Shown here piece after piece: positions 7,641 through 16,282 of a DNA stretch of 64,000 nucleotides (positions are counted from its first letter, which is position 1; each line of letters starts with the position of its first letter). The notes beneath the pieces are model-generated. The model saw only the letters and a list, made by a program, of their open reading frames with translations, had not been told where the DNA came from and did not search any database. Source of the stretch: Pseudomonadota bacterium. Its GTDB lineage: Bacteria; Pseudomonadota; Alphaproteobacteria; Rhizobiales; Devosiaceae. The DNA lies in the NCBI GenBank assembly GCA_023391095.1, contig JAEWBN010000006.1, positions 124,001 to 188,000 on the forward strand, written 5' to 3'. Made by a program: the position numbers and the translations under genes.

Positions 7641-9509
7641 ATGCTAACCATCAACAACCTCACCTATCGCATCCAGGGCCGCGTGCTGCTTGAGGATGCG
7701 AGCCTTGTTTTGCCCGATGGCGTAAAGGCCGGTTTCGTGGGCAAGAACGGCACGGGCAAGACGACGCTCTTTCACCTGATCCAAGGCCATATCGGCGCGG
7801 ATTCAGGATCCATCGAGGTCAACAAGCGGGCGCGGATCGGTGCGGTGGCGCAGGAAGCGCCGGCCGGGGAAGAAACCGTGCTCGACGTGGTGCTGGCGGC
7901 CGACAAGGAACGCACGGCGCTGATGGCGGAAGCCGAAACGGCCACCGACCCGGATCGGATCGGGGAAATCTATACGCGGCTGGCCGATATCGATGCGCAT
8001 ACGGCCGAGGCGCGGGCTTCGTCCATTCTCAAGGGCCTCGGGTTCGAGCAGGAACGGCAGAATGCGCCGACGCGCGAGCTGTCGGGCGGCTGGCGGATGC
8101 GCGTGGCGCTGGCAGCGGTTTTGTTCAGCCAGCCGGACCTTTTGCTGCTGGACGAGCCGACCAACTATCTCGACCTCGAAGGCACGCTGTGGCTGGAAAA
8201 GTACCTCGCCACCTATCCCTATACCGTGTTCCTCATCAGCCACGACCGTGACCTGCTCAACAAGGCGGTCAATTCCATCGTGCATCTCGAGCATCGCAAG
8301 CTGACCTTCTACAAGGGCAATTACGACACGTTTGAAGAAACGCGCCGGATGCAGATGGAGCTCAACAACAAGCAGCGCGAGAAGACGCTGGACCAGATCG
8401 CGCATCTGCAGAAGTTCGTGGACCGCTTCAAGGCCAAGGCCACCAAGGCCAAGCAGGCGCAGGCGCGCGTCAAGATGATCGAAAAGCTCAAGCCGCCCGA
8501 GGCGATGTTCGACGAGCATGCGGCGCCGTTCCAGTTCCAGCAGCCCAAGGTTGAACTGCCGACGCCGATGATCACACTCGACAAGGTGTCGACCGGCTAT
8601 GGCGACAAGGTGATCCTGCGCAATGTGACCCAGCGGATCGACCCGGATGCGCGCATTGCGCTGATCGGGGTCAACGGCAACGGCAAGTCGACCTTTGCCA
8701 AGCTGCTGGCGGGCGACATTCCCGTCATCGACGGCACGCTCAAGATCAACAAGAAGCTCAACATCGCCCATTTCGCGCAGCACCAGATGGACAAGCTGAA
8801 GCCGGAATGGACGCCGCTCGAGCATGTGACCGAGCTGATGCCGCTCGACAATGAAGCGCGGCGGCGTAGCCGGCTGGCGCAGATGGGCCTGACCACATCG
8901 CGCATGGACACCAAGGCGAAGAACCTTTCAGGTGGCGAAAGGGCGCGGCTCCTGATGGGGCTCATTACCTTCTCGGGCCCCTCGATGATGATCCTCGACG
9001 AACCGACCAACCATCTCGACATCGATAGCCGCGATGCGCTGGTTTATGCGCTCAACGACTACGAGGGCGCGGTGCTGATCATCTCGCACGACCGGCATCT
9101 GATCGAAGCCACCTGCGACACGCTTTGGATTGCCGAAGGCGGCACGATCCGCGAGCTGGACGAGGACCTCGACAGTTACCAGCGATCCATCACCTCAAAC
9201 AAGGATGGCAAGGGCGGCGGCGGGGGTACCGGGGCGCGGAAGCTTTCCAAGCAGGAAGCGGCGGCGCGGCGGGCGGAGCTGGCGCCGCTCAAGGCTTCGG
9301 TTAAGGACGCCGAAACCAAGATGGCGCGTTTGACGGTGGAAATTGAAAAGATCGAGGCGCAGCTGGCCGACCCCAAAGTCTATAACGGGCCACCTGACCG
9401 GCTGATCGCGCTGGGCAAGGACAAGGCGCGCTACGCCGCCGAACTGCAGACCACCGAAGACAGCTGGCTGGCGCTGAGCGCCGAACTTGAGGATGCGGAA
9501 CGCGCATGA
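7641..9509 (+). CDS. ABC-F family ATPase (Uup/YheS-like)
   Basis: 622 residues with two ABC domains and no membrane segments. Walker A motifs are GKNGTGKT (about 34-41) and GVNGNGKS (about 343-350). Signatures are LSGGWRMR (about 147) and LSGGERAR (about 430). Walker B motifs are LLLLDEPTNYLD and MILDEPTNHLD. A charged linker lies between the domains and a coiled-coil tail covers about 540-620. ABC-F proteins act on translating ribosomes rather than in transport. The last bases (ATGA) overlap the start of the cupin gene, so the two are co-transcribed. Confidence 0.93.
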   Translation: MLTINNLTYRIQGRVLLEDASLVLPDGVKAGFVGKNGTGKTTLFHLIQGHIGADSGSIEVNKRARIGAVAQEAPAGEETVLDVVLAADKERTALMAEAETATDPDRIGEIYTRLADIDAHTAEARASSILKGLGFEQERQNAPTRELSGGWRMRVALAAVLFSQPDLLLLDEPTNYLDLEGTLWLEKYLATYPYTVFLISHDRDLLNKAVNSIVHLEHRKLTFYKGNYDTFEETRRMQMELNNKQREKTLDQIAHLQKFVDRFKAKATKAKQAQARVKMIEKLKPPEAMFDEHAAPFQFQQPKVELPTPMITLDKVSTGYGDKVILRNVTQRIDPDARIALIGVNGNGKSTFAKLLAGDIPVIDGTLKINKKLNIAHFAQHQMDKLKPEWTPLEHVTELMPLDNEARRRSRLAQMGLTTSRMDTKAKNLSGGERARLLMGLITFSGPSMMILDEPTNHLDIDSRDALVYALNDYEGAVLIISHDRHLIEATCDTLWIAEGGTIRELDEDLDSYQRSITSNKDGKGGGGGTGARKLSKQEAAARRAELAPLKASVKDAETKMARLTVEIEKIEAQLADPKVYNGPPDRLIALGKDKARYAAELQTTEDSWLALSAELEDAERA

Positions 9510-9934
9510 GCAAGCTCACGGCACAGGACGTGATCTTTACGCTGGGGATGCAGCGACATCCCGAGGGCGGCTGGTATGTGCAGACGTTCAAGGACGATGC
9601 AGGGCCCAAGGGCCGGGCGCAGTCGACGGCCATCTACTACCTGCTCGAAGCGGGTGACGTGTCGCACTGGCACCGGGTGGATGCGGTCGAGGTCTGGCAT
9701 TTCTACGCCGGGGCGGCACTGGAGCTCAGCCTTTCGGAAGGCGTGAGCGTCGACGTGCACGTGCTGGGCAGCGATCTCGCCGAGGGGGAACGGCCGCAGG
9801 TGGTGGTGCCGCGGCAGGTGTGGCAATCGGCGCGCACGCGCGGGGACTGGACGCTGGTGGGTTGCACGGTGGCGCCGGGCTTTGAATTTTCCGGCTTCGA
9901 ACTGGCTGCACCGGATTGGAAACCGGGTTCCTAA
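9506..9934 (+). CDS. DUF985 cupin protein
   Basis: 142 residues. The start MSKLTAQDVIFTLGMQRHPEGGWY and the SHWHRVDAVEVWHFYAG motif are characteristic of the DUF985 (Cupin_5) family, a single-domain cupin. The histidines of SHWHR and the glutamate of DAVEVWH are the likely metal or ligand contacts. Structure-based proposals exist for sugar or metal binding, but the reaction is not established. The 4-base overlap with the ABC-F gene indicates translational coupling. Confidence 0.88.
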   Translation: MSKLTAQDVIFTLGMQRHPEGGWYVQTFKDDAGPKGRAQSTAIYYLLEAGDVSHWHRVDAVEVWHFYAGAALELSLSEGVSVDVHVLGSDLAEGERPQVVVPRQVWQSARTRGDWTLVGCTVAPGFEFSGFELAAPDWKPGS

Positions 9935-10010
9935 CCACTTGCCGGTGATGACGTTGACAGGGGTGCGCCGGTGGCGTTCTCTCGTGCGACTCGTGACTTG
10001 AGGGCCCTCC

Positions 10011-10805
10011 ATGCGTCGCCTTTTCGCCCTGCTCCCCCTTGTTCTCGTCATGCTGGTCGGAGGGCAGGCACAGGCCTTCGATGCCTCCGCCAAGCAGGAG
10101 CGCGCGGACATGCTGCGCTTTGCCGAGCATAACAGCCTCTTTGTGCTTTACCACGAGGTCGCGCACCTGTTGATCGACCAGCTCCGGCTGCCGGTGCTGG
10201 GCAAGGAAGAGGACGCGGCGGACAATTTTGCCACCTGGGTGCTGCTGGGCGAGAAGACGCCGCACGCCAACCAGGCGCTGCGCAGCTCGGTCAAGGGGTG
10301 GCTGCTGTCGGGCATTGCCTATGGCAGCGGGCAATACGAGGAAGACTATTACGACGGCTATAGCCTCGACCGCGAACGGGCGATGCAGATCCTGTGCCTG
10401 ATGGTAGGGAGCGACGGCGCCGCGTTCCGCGACATGGCCAATGAATATGCGATTCCCCGCGGACGGCAGGATACCTGCCGGTGGGACTATGACCTGATCG
10501 ACCGCAGCTATTCGGCGCTTCTGGACGAGCCGGGCACGGGAACGCGGGTCGTGGTGCGCTACCACGACGCCGGGTTCCGGCTGCGCAAGGCGGAACGGGT
10601 GCTGCGGGCCAGCGGGATTTTCGAGCAGGTCGCCGAGCATGTGCGGCGCGGCTACCGGATCAGCCGCCCGGTGCGGTTCACGGCAAAACGCTGCGATGAA
10701 GCCAACGCGTTTTATGATGCGGATACTGTCGAAATCATCTTCTGCTACGAGCTGATGGCCGACTATATGGACCTCTACAAGAACGATCTGGCGGAGAGCC
10801 GGTAG
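10011..10805 (+). CDS. DUF4344 predicted secreted metallopeptidase (copy 1)
   Basis: 264 residues with a Sec signal peptide ending around QAQA-FDA (residue 22). A zinc-metallopeptidase HExxH motif is visible as YHEVAHLL (His48, Glu49, His52), followed by the family text LPVLGKEEDAAD, which can supply a downstream acidic ligand. The C-terminal part contains KRCDEANAFYD and EIIFCYEL, whose two cysteines probably pair. Family identity (DUF4344) is firm, but no substrate is known. It is followed 41 bases later by a divergent paralogue in the same orientation. Confidence 0.85.
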   Translation: MRRLFALLPLVLVMLVGGQAQAFDASAKQERADMLRFAEHNSLFVLYHEVAHLLIDQLRLPVLGKEEDAADNFATWVLLGEKTPHANQALRSSVKGWLLSGIAYGSGQYEEDYYDGYSLDRERAMQILCLMVGSDGAAFRDMANEYAIPRGRQDTCRWDYDLIDRSYSALLDEPGTGTRVVVRYHDAGFRLRKAERVLRASGIFEQVAEHVRRGYRISRPVRFTAKRCDEANAFYDADTVEIIFCYELMADYMDLYKNDLAESR

Positions 10806-10846
10806 GGGCCACCGCGAGGATCGCGCAGACTGCTTTGGGGGCAATG

Positions 10847-11767
10847 ATGAAATTTGTGCGCGTGGCGGTGGCCGCGACGATGCTGGCGGGCCTTGTGGCG
10901 CCGGTGGCCTGGGCGCAGGGGGACGTGCCGCGGCGCATCCCGGTGGGTGAGCAGGCGGACGGTGAAGTCCCGCAGCGCATACCGGTGCAGCAGGATGGCG
11001 AAGAGGACGAGATTGCCGATTTCAGCAGCTCCGTGCTGGACGAGGCCATGACCTTTGCGCTCCACGACGCGGCCTTCACTATCTATCACGAGATCGGCCA
11101 CATGCTGGTGGGCGAGCTGGGCCTGCCGGTGCTGGGCAAGGAAGAGGATGCGGCTGACGCGCTGGCCACTATCTGGCTGCTCGAATTCGACGAGGGCGAA
11201 GACAGCTATGACGCGCTGATCAATGCCGCCGACGGCTGGTATTTCAACGCCGTCAAATCCACCGGGTCGGGATATGAGGACCTGTCCTATTATTCGGACC
11301 ATAGCCTCGATATCCAGCGGGCCTATGCCATGGTCTGCATGATGGTGGGCAAGGACCCCGATGTGTTCGGGGAAACGGCCGACATCTACGAGCTCGATGC
11401 CGACCAGCAGGAGGGCTGCGGCTATACCTACGAGCAGGCCTTCGTGTCGTGGATGTCGCTGCTGGAGCCGTATCTTCTGGACGAGGGCTACCGGTCCGAG
11501 GTCGAGGTGATCTATGAGGAGGCCGGGGAGTATGCCGACTATGCGGCGGCGCTCGAAGAGTATGGCATTCTCGACTATGCGGCCGAAACCGTAGCCCAGA
11601 GCTTCAACCTGCCCGGACCGGTAACCTTCCGCGCCACGCAATGCGGGGAGGCCAATGCGTTCTACGACCCGAGCGCGAGCGAGATCATCTATTGCTACGA
11701 AATGGCAGAGCACATGTTCCTGCTCTACCTTTATGACATTGCCGGCTGGGGCGACACGGCCAACTAG
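10847..11767 (+). CDS. DUF4344 predicted secreted metallopeptidase (copy 2)
   Basis: 306 residues from the ATG at 10847, chosen because the GGGGG ribosome-binding site is better spaced from it than from the ATG three bases earlier. The signal peptide ends near AWAQ-GD (residue 24). Residues about 27-48 contain a duplicated VPxRIPV motif in an acidic linker that copy 1 lacks. HExxH is present as YHEIGHML (His81, Glu82, His85), followed by LPVLGKEEDAAD as in copy 1. The C-terminus again has QCGEANAFYD and EIIYCYEM. Probably an old tandem duplication. Role unknown. Confidence 0.85.
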   Translation: MKFVRVAVAATMLAGLVAPVAWAQGDVPRRIPVGEQADGEVPQRIPVQQDGEEDEIADFSSSVLDEAMTFALHDAAFTIYHEIGHMLVGELGLPVLGKEEDAADALATIWLLEFDEGEDSYDALINAADGWYFNAVKSTGSGYEDLSYYSDHSLDIQRAYAMVCMMVGKDPDVFGETADIYELDADQQEGCGYTYEQAFVSWMSLLEPYLLDEGYRSEVEVIYEEAGEYADYAAALEEYGILDYAAETVAQSFNLPGPVTFRATQCGEANAFYDPSASEIIYCYEMAEHMFLLYLYDIAGWGDTAN

Positions 11768-11783
11768 GCGCGTTCAAATAAGT

Positions 11784-11798
11784 TGATCTTGACAGTCA
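11784..11798 (+). promoter_or_regulatory. Candidate RirA-type iron box overlapping a -35 element
   Basis: TGA-N9-TCA matches the core of the rhizobial iron-responsive (RirA/IRO) box. It overlaps a consensus TTGACA at 11789-11794 and lies 50 bases before a siderophore-type binding-protein gene. A match this short can occur by chance; the location is what makes it credible. Confidence 0.4.
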
Positions 11799-11847
11799 TC
11801 TTTTAAAGCCGGACAAGCGGGCGTCGTTTGCTTCCGGATACATCCTC

Positions 11848-12759
11848 ATGGTCAAAATCAACCGCCGTACCTTTGCGCTGGGCAGCGCTTCGCTGGCACT
11901 CGCCGCCGCCCTGCCCCGTTCCGCCTATGGGCAGGAAACGCGCTCCGTCACCACCATCTACGGGACCTATGACATTCCCGCAGCCCCCAAGCGGGTCGTG
12001 GCCATCGACTCCCGGCTCGATTTGCAGCCCGCCCTGGCACTGGGCCTGCCGGTGATCGGCTATGGCCATTCCGTTCCGGGCCCTTGGGTTCCAGGCGTCG
12101 ACGGGCTGGAATTCTTCGGATCCGAGGTCAATATCGAGCAGGTTCTAGCTGCCGATCCCGACCTCATCATCTGCGCGGCTTATGATCCCGACAGTGTGTG
12201 GTGGCCAGCCAACAAGTTGCGCACCATCGCCCCGGTGCTGCCGACGAATAACGACCTGCCCTGGAAGGAAGCACTGCGGGACCTGGCCAGCCAGCTCGGG
12301 CTCGACGGTGCGGCCGAGCCGGCCATGGCCGAATATGATGCGCTGATCGCCGACATCAAGGCGCGCCGGGCTGAGCTGATCGCCAGCAAGACCATTGTCA
12401 GCCTGCAGCCGGCCGAAGGCGTCTTCTACCTGATGAACGGCTCGAAAATGTTGCAGACCCAGGTTCTGGCGGACCTTGGCGCGCGGACCATCCCGCCGAA
12501 CGCGGACCAGCTTTACGACAGTGGCGAAATCCCTGCCGAGGCGTTTGGCGATGCGCTGGGCAATGTGGACGGCATCCTTCTGGCAACCACCAGCCCCGAT
12601 GCGCTTTCGGGACTCGAGGGTGAACCGCTCTGGCAGCGGCTTCCCGCCGTATCCGCGGGGGCCATGGTCGCATCCAATGGCAACATCAACTATGGCAGCA
12701 TCTATTCGGCCATGCAGGTCGCCAAGCTCATCGACGAGCTCTACGGCACGCTCGCTTAG
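11848..12759 (+). CDS. Iron/siderophore-type ABC transporter substrate-binding protein
   Basis: 303 residues. The N-terminus has a twin-arginine signal (Arg6-Arg7 in NRRTFALGS) followed by a hydrophobic stretch ending near YGQE. The mature part is a Fe3+-siderophore/cobalamin-type binding fold: APKRVVAIDSRL near residue 48 and EQVLAADPDLII near 96, both standard for FepB/FecB/FhuD-like proteins. No permease or ATPase gene is adjacent, so it is an orphan component in this window. A TGA-N9-TCA element upstream is consistent with iron control. Confidence 0.87.
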   Translation: MVKINRRTFALGSASLALAAALPRSAYGQETRSVTTIYGTYDIPAAPKRVVAIDSRLDLQPALALGLPVIGYGHSVPGPWVPGVDGLEFFGSEVNIEQVLAADPDLIICAAYDPDSVWWPANKLRTIAPVLPTNNDLPWKEALRDLASQLGLDGAAEPAMAEYDALIADIKARRAELIASKTIVSLQPAEGVFYLMNGSKMLQTQVLADLGARTIPPNADQLYDSGEIPAEAFGDALGNVDGILLATTSPDALSGLEGEPLWQRLPAVSAGAMVASNGNINYGSIYSAMQVAKLIDELYGTLA

Positions 12760-12774
12760 AGCGTCGAACATGTG

Positions 12775-12801
12775 GGGGATGCCGGGTAAACCGGCATTCC
12801 C
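12775..12801. terminator. Hairpin between binding protein and yitT-like gene
   Basis: GGGGATGCCGG (12775-12785) pairs with CCGGCATTCCC (12791-12801), 11 bp including one G-U, around a GTAAA loop. It lies between convergent stops. Confidence 0.6.
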
Positions 12802-12813
12802 TCGACCCACAAG

Positions 12814-13431
12814 CTAGCTGAAGCCGACGTAGCGGCCGGGGCGGTGGTTCAGCGCGATGATCATGTTCAGGACCAGCGCGCCGAGAATGGAATAGAGCAC
12901 CCGGTCGAGCGGCAGCACGAAAAAGGCGATGATGAGAATGATCGCGTCGACGCCGAGCTGGAAATAGCCGGCGCGCAGTCCGAAGCGGTCCTGGAGATAC
13001 AGCGCCAGAATATTGATGCCGCCGACGCTGGCGCGGTGGCGGAAGAGCGAAAGAATGCCCAGGCCAATCAGGCCCCCGCCCACCAGCGCGGAAAAGAGCG
13101 GGTTGATGCCCTCGATATTGAGCCAGAGCGGAAACTGCACGGAAAACCACGAGACCAGCGCCACGCTGGCCACCGTCTTAAGCGCGAAGCGCCAGCCCAT
13201 GCGCAGGAAAGCAAGCGCATAGAACGGCAGGTTGATGGCAAAGAACAGCCAGCCGAAGGGGATGCCGGTGGCGTATTGCAGCAGAAGCGCCAGGCCGGCG
13301 CTGCTGCCGGTGGTGAGCTGGACTTCGGCATAGAAGACGATGCCCAAAGAGACGAGGGTGGTGCCGATGAAAATGGCGAATATGTCTTCAAACCAGGCGT
13401 GGGGACTGGGCGAAGACAGGTCGGGCGTCAT
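12814..13431 (-). CDS. YitT-family membrane protein
   Basis: 205 residues with five to six hydrophobic helices. Recognisable family features are an early GIVFYAEVQLTTGSSAG segment, a central VGGGLIGLGI helix and the RHRASVGGINILALYL motif. YitT proteins are inner-membrane proteins of unproven function. The start codon overlaps the stop of the upstream holC gene by four bases (ATGA), so the two are co-transcribed. Confidence 0.85.
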   Translation of the reverse strand: MTPDLSSPSPHAWFEDIFAIFIGTTLVSLGIVFYAEVQLTTGSSAGLALLLQYATGIPFGWLFFAINLPFYALAFLRMGWRFALKTVASVALVSWFSVQFPLWLNIEGINPLFSALVGGGLIGLGILSLFRHRASVGGINILALYLQDRFGLRAGYFQLGVDAIILIIAFFVLPLDRVLYSILGALVLNMIIALNHRPGRYVGFS

Positions 13432-13880
13432 GCCTTGGCCTTTTCCTGCCAGCGACCGGTTTCATCCTGCTGCCAATAGGTGAGCGCGCCATTGCCACGC
13501 AGGTTTCGCCAAGCCTCGCGGGCCTCAGCCACCGCCTCGGGATCGAGGCCCGAGAAAAGATAAACGAGCCGGTCATAGCCGTCGGCCGATTGCGGCACGG
13601 CGCGATCGACAAAGAAGCGCACATTGGCGCCGTTCGGATTGTCGCCTTCGGTGGTGATCAGCACGGGCTGAAGCGCATCGGTGTCGTCGCCCGCAAGGCC
13701 ATGGGGGAGGAAACTGTCGTCGCGCCAGGTCCAGAGATGAGCGTCCAGCGCTTCGGCGCGTTCGCGCGACCCCACTTCCACCACGGCCCGCCAGCCGCGT
13801 TCGAGCGTCTTTTCGAGCAGTTGGGGCACAACGGCTTCGAGCGGGCGGGTTTCGAGGTGGTAGAACAGAATGTCGGCCAT
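13428..13880 (-). CDS. holC: DNA polymerase III chi subunit
   Basis: 150 residues from the ATG at 13880; upstream in-frame sequence is not part of the family. The N-terminus MADILFYHLETRPLEAVVPQLLEKTL and the WTWRDDSFLPHG motif (about residues 58-69) match HolC, the clamp-loader accessory subunit that links polymerase III to SSB. Length is in the normal range. No strong ribosome-binding site is visible. It is divergent from lptF; in related genomes holC often neighbours pepA, which is not present here. Confidence 0.88.
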   Translation of the reverse strand: MADILFYHLETRPLEAVVPQLLEKTLERGWRAVVEVGSRERAEALDAHLWTWRDDSFLPHGLAGDDTDALQPVLITTEGDNPNGANVRFFVDRAVPQSADGYDRLVYLFSGLDPEAVAEAREAWRNLRGNGALTYWQQDETGRWQEKAKA

Positions 13881-14016
13881 GGCGCGATGATAACGGTCGC
13901 GATGCCGGTCCGCCAGAGGGACACAGGGACGCGAAGGGAGGACGCTGACTTGCTCGCGCCACAGAACTGGCTCAAGGTGCGCCCGATTCCGCAGCGGATA
14001 TGAGCAAAACGCCGGC

Positions 14017-15087
14017 ATGAAAAAGCTGACCGCCTATCTGACCCGCCAGTTCATGACGGACGCCGCGGTGCTTTTCCTGATCGTCTGCTTCCTGCTCTGG
14101 ATGGTCAACTGCCTGCGTTCGTTCGAAATCGTGTCGGTGAAGGGTCAGGGTTTCGATACGCTCGCGGTGCAGGCGCTCTACACGATGCCGCCGCTGGCCA
14201 TTTCGTTTTTCTATATCTGCATCGGCATCGGGCTCGTGCGGGCGCTGACGGCGCTGCAGACCAGCCATGAACTCCATATCATCCACACGAGCGGCGGACT
14301 GGGCGGCATCTGGCGGGCCACCGGCGTGGTCTGTGCGGCGGCTGGCGCCTTTGTGCTGCTGCTCTCGCATGTGGTGGAGCCGCTGGCCAACCGGCAGATC
14401 AACGTGCTGGCCGAGACCATCGCCGCCGATCTCGTGAGTTCGACGCTCAAGCCCAACCGGTTCACGCAGGTGACGCCGGGCGTGGTGCTGTTGATCGGCG
14501 GGCGCGAAACCGGCGGAGAAATCACCGACTTCTTCGCCGACGACCGTCGGAACGAAGAAGCCCGCCGCACGTACATCGCCAGTTCGGCGCGTGTGCTGGG
14601 GGACGGGGACAATTACGTGCTCGAGCTGCGCGACGGAGTGCTGCAGAATTATGAGCGGGACGGGCAATATTCGGAAGTGCGCTTTACTCGCTACAATCTC
14701 AGCGTCGAGAGCCTGGCCACCTCTGTCGATGCCGGCAGCTCACTGGCGCAGATGACGAGCCTCGAGCTGATTTCCGCCGCCATGGTCAATGAGCCGGGGC
14801 GGCCCGAGATCATCGCGCAATTGCTGAACCGGTCGTCGGAGGCGTTGCGGGTCGTCGGGATTTGCCTCTTTGTCCTCGCCATTGCGGCCTTTCCCAGCGG
14901 CAAGCGGGCCCGCATCCGGCTGCCGCTTGAAGCGGTGGTCATGCTGGTGGCCTTCGGGGAGCGGGGCCTGAGTTCCTATAGTCCGCTCGGCATGGGCACG
15001 GGTGCCATTGCGCTGATCGTGATCTCGGGCCTCGTCCTTGCCATCCGGGTGTGGCCGCGCCGGCCTCTAGCGGGAGCTCCCGCATGA
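14017..15087 (+). CDS. lptF: LPS export ABC transporter permease LptF
   Basis: 356 residues. Three N-terminal helices, a large periplasmic jellyroll domain (about 130-260) and three C-terminal helices give the LptF/LptG architecture. The N-terminus MKKLTAYLTRQFMTDAAVLFL and the ALTALQTSHELHIIHTSGG cytoplasmic loop identify LptF. With LptG and the ATPase LptB (not in this window) it extracts lipopolysaccharide from the inner membrane. Its stop overlaps the lptG start by four bases. Confidence 0.92.
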   Translation: MKKLTAYLTRQFMTDAAVLFLIVCFLLWMVNCLRSFEIVSVKGQGFDTLAVQALYTMPPLAISFFYICIGIGLVRALTALQTSHELHIIHTSGGLGGIWRATGVVCAAAGAFVLLLSHVVEPLANRQINVLAETIAADLVSSTLKPNRFTQVTPGVVLLIGGRETGGEITDFFADDRRNEEARRTYIASSARVLGDGDNYVLELRDGVLQNYERDGQYSEVRFTRYNLSVESLATSVDAGSSLAQMTSLELISAAMVNEPGRPEIIAQLLNRSSEALRVVGICLFVLAIAAFPSGKRARIRLPLEAVVMLVAFGERGLSSYSPLGMGTGAIALIVISGLVLAIRVWPRRPLAGAPA

Positions 15088-16154
15088 CCCGGATCGACTG
15101 GCTGGTACTCCATAGGCTCGCGACCCGGATCGGGGCGACGGTCTTCGTCTTTTACGGGCTGATCGCGCTGGTGGAGTCGCTCGATACCTGGCGGTTCAAC
15201 TATGTTGCCGAGGCGCGCGGCGTGCCCATGGCGCTGCTGATGGTGGCCATGAGCGCGGTGCGCTGGACCATCAAGACACTGCCGGTGACGGTGTTGCTGG
15301 GCGCGATCCTGGGCATTGTAGATCTCAAGGCGCGGCAGGAGCTGACCGTGATCAAGGCCAGCGGGATCTCGGTGTGGCGCGTGCTGCGCGCCCCGACCCT
15401 GGTGCTGATCGTGGTGAGCTTTCTGGTCGCGCTGGGCGCTGAGACCATCAGCACGCAGATCAACCGGGAACTTGCCCCTACCCCGCCCGGCCAGGCAGCG
15501 CAACTGACGCCGCCGGGTGAAATCTGGCTGGAGCAGCATGGCGAGGGGGCGAGCTATGTGATCCTGGCGCGCAACATGACGGCGGGGGGTGCGCAACTCG
15601 ACAGCGTCACCGTGTTCCTGATGAGCGGCGAGGGACCGCCGCAGCTGCGCGCCAGGACGGCGGTGCTGGAGGATGGTTTCTGGGTGTTTCCCAATGCCGT
15701 GCTGAGCCAGCCCAATGAACGGGCGCGGCGCGTGGCCGAATTCCGCCTTCCGACGCGCTCGACGGCTGCCGAGATCAGCCTCAAGCTTTCTTCAACCGAG
15801 GACCAGACGTTTTTCGAGCTGGCGACCATGCTGCAGCAGGGCGTAACCGACAGCGCGATCCGCTCGGCGGCCAGCATGCGCATGATCAAATTGCTGGCAC
15901 TGCCGCTGGTGCTGACCGGGTCGCTCCTCATCGCCTTTGCCTTTACCGCCGGCTATAGCCGTCACAGCCAGGTGGGACGCTCGGTGCTGTACGGCATGGT
16001 GCTGGGCTTTATCGTTTTTGTGATCACCGAAATGGCCGACAGGGCCGGCACAACTGGGGTGCTGGACCCGCTTTTCGCGGCAACCGGGCCGGCGCTGATC
16101 GCCATCATCGCCGGGCTTTCGGTGCTGCTCTACAAGGAAGACGGCTGGACCTGA
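15084..16154 (+). CDS. lptG: LPS export ABC transporter permease LptG
   Basis: 356 residues from the ATG at 15084 (MTRIDWLVLHRLATRIG); the overlap ATGA with lptF fixes the start. Architecture matches LptF: helices at both ends, a periplasmic domain between, and the coupling-helix text DLKARQELTVIKASGISVWRV around residues 82-102. The C-terminal helices contain GYSRHSQVGRSVLYGMVLGF, typical of LptG. It acts with LptF and LptB. Confidence 0.93.
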   Translation: MTRIDWLVLHRLATRIGATVFVFYGLIALVESLDTWRFNYVAEARGVPMALLMVAMSAVRWTIKTLPVTVLLGAILGIVDLKARQELTVIKASGISVWRVLRAPTLVLIVVSFLVALGAETISTQINRELAPTPPGQAAQLTPPGEIWLEQHGEGASYVILARNMTAGGAQLDSVTVFLMSGEGPPQLRARTAVLEDGFWVFPNAVLSQPNERARRVAEFRLPTRSTAAEISLKLSSTEDQTFFELATMLQQGVTDSAIRSAASMRMIKLLALPLVLTGSLLIAFAFTAGYSRHSQVGRSVLYGMVLGFIVFVITEMADRAGTTGVLDPLFAATGPALIAIIAGLSVLLYKEDGWT

Positions 16155-16282
16155 GCCGGCGGGCTCCGCCGCGCTGTCCGAGGCATGGGCCCGGCCCGGA
16201 TTTTGGCCGCAATCATCGGGCAATTGACACTCAGGGCGGGACGCCTCATTGAATGCGTCACACAGATTTAGCGGAACCCAAG

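Noticed and set aside
7803..8825. 340-residue open frame antisense to the ABC-F gene
   Set aside because: Fully inside a confident two-domain ATPase gene on the other strand and of antisense-type composition.
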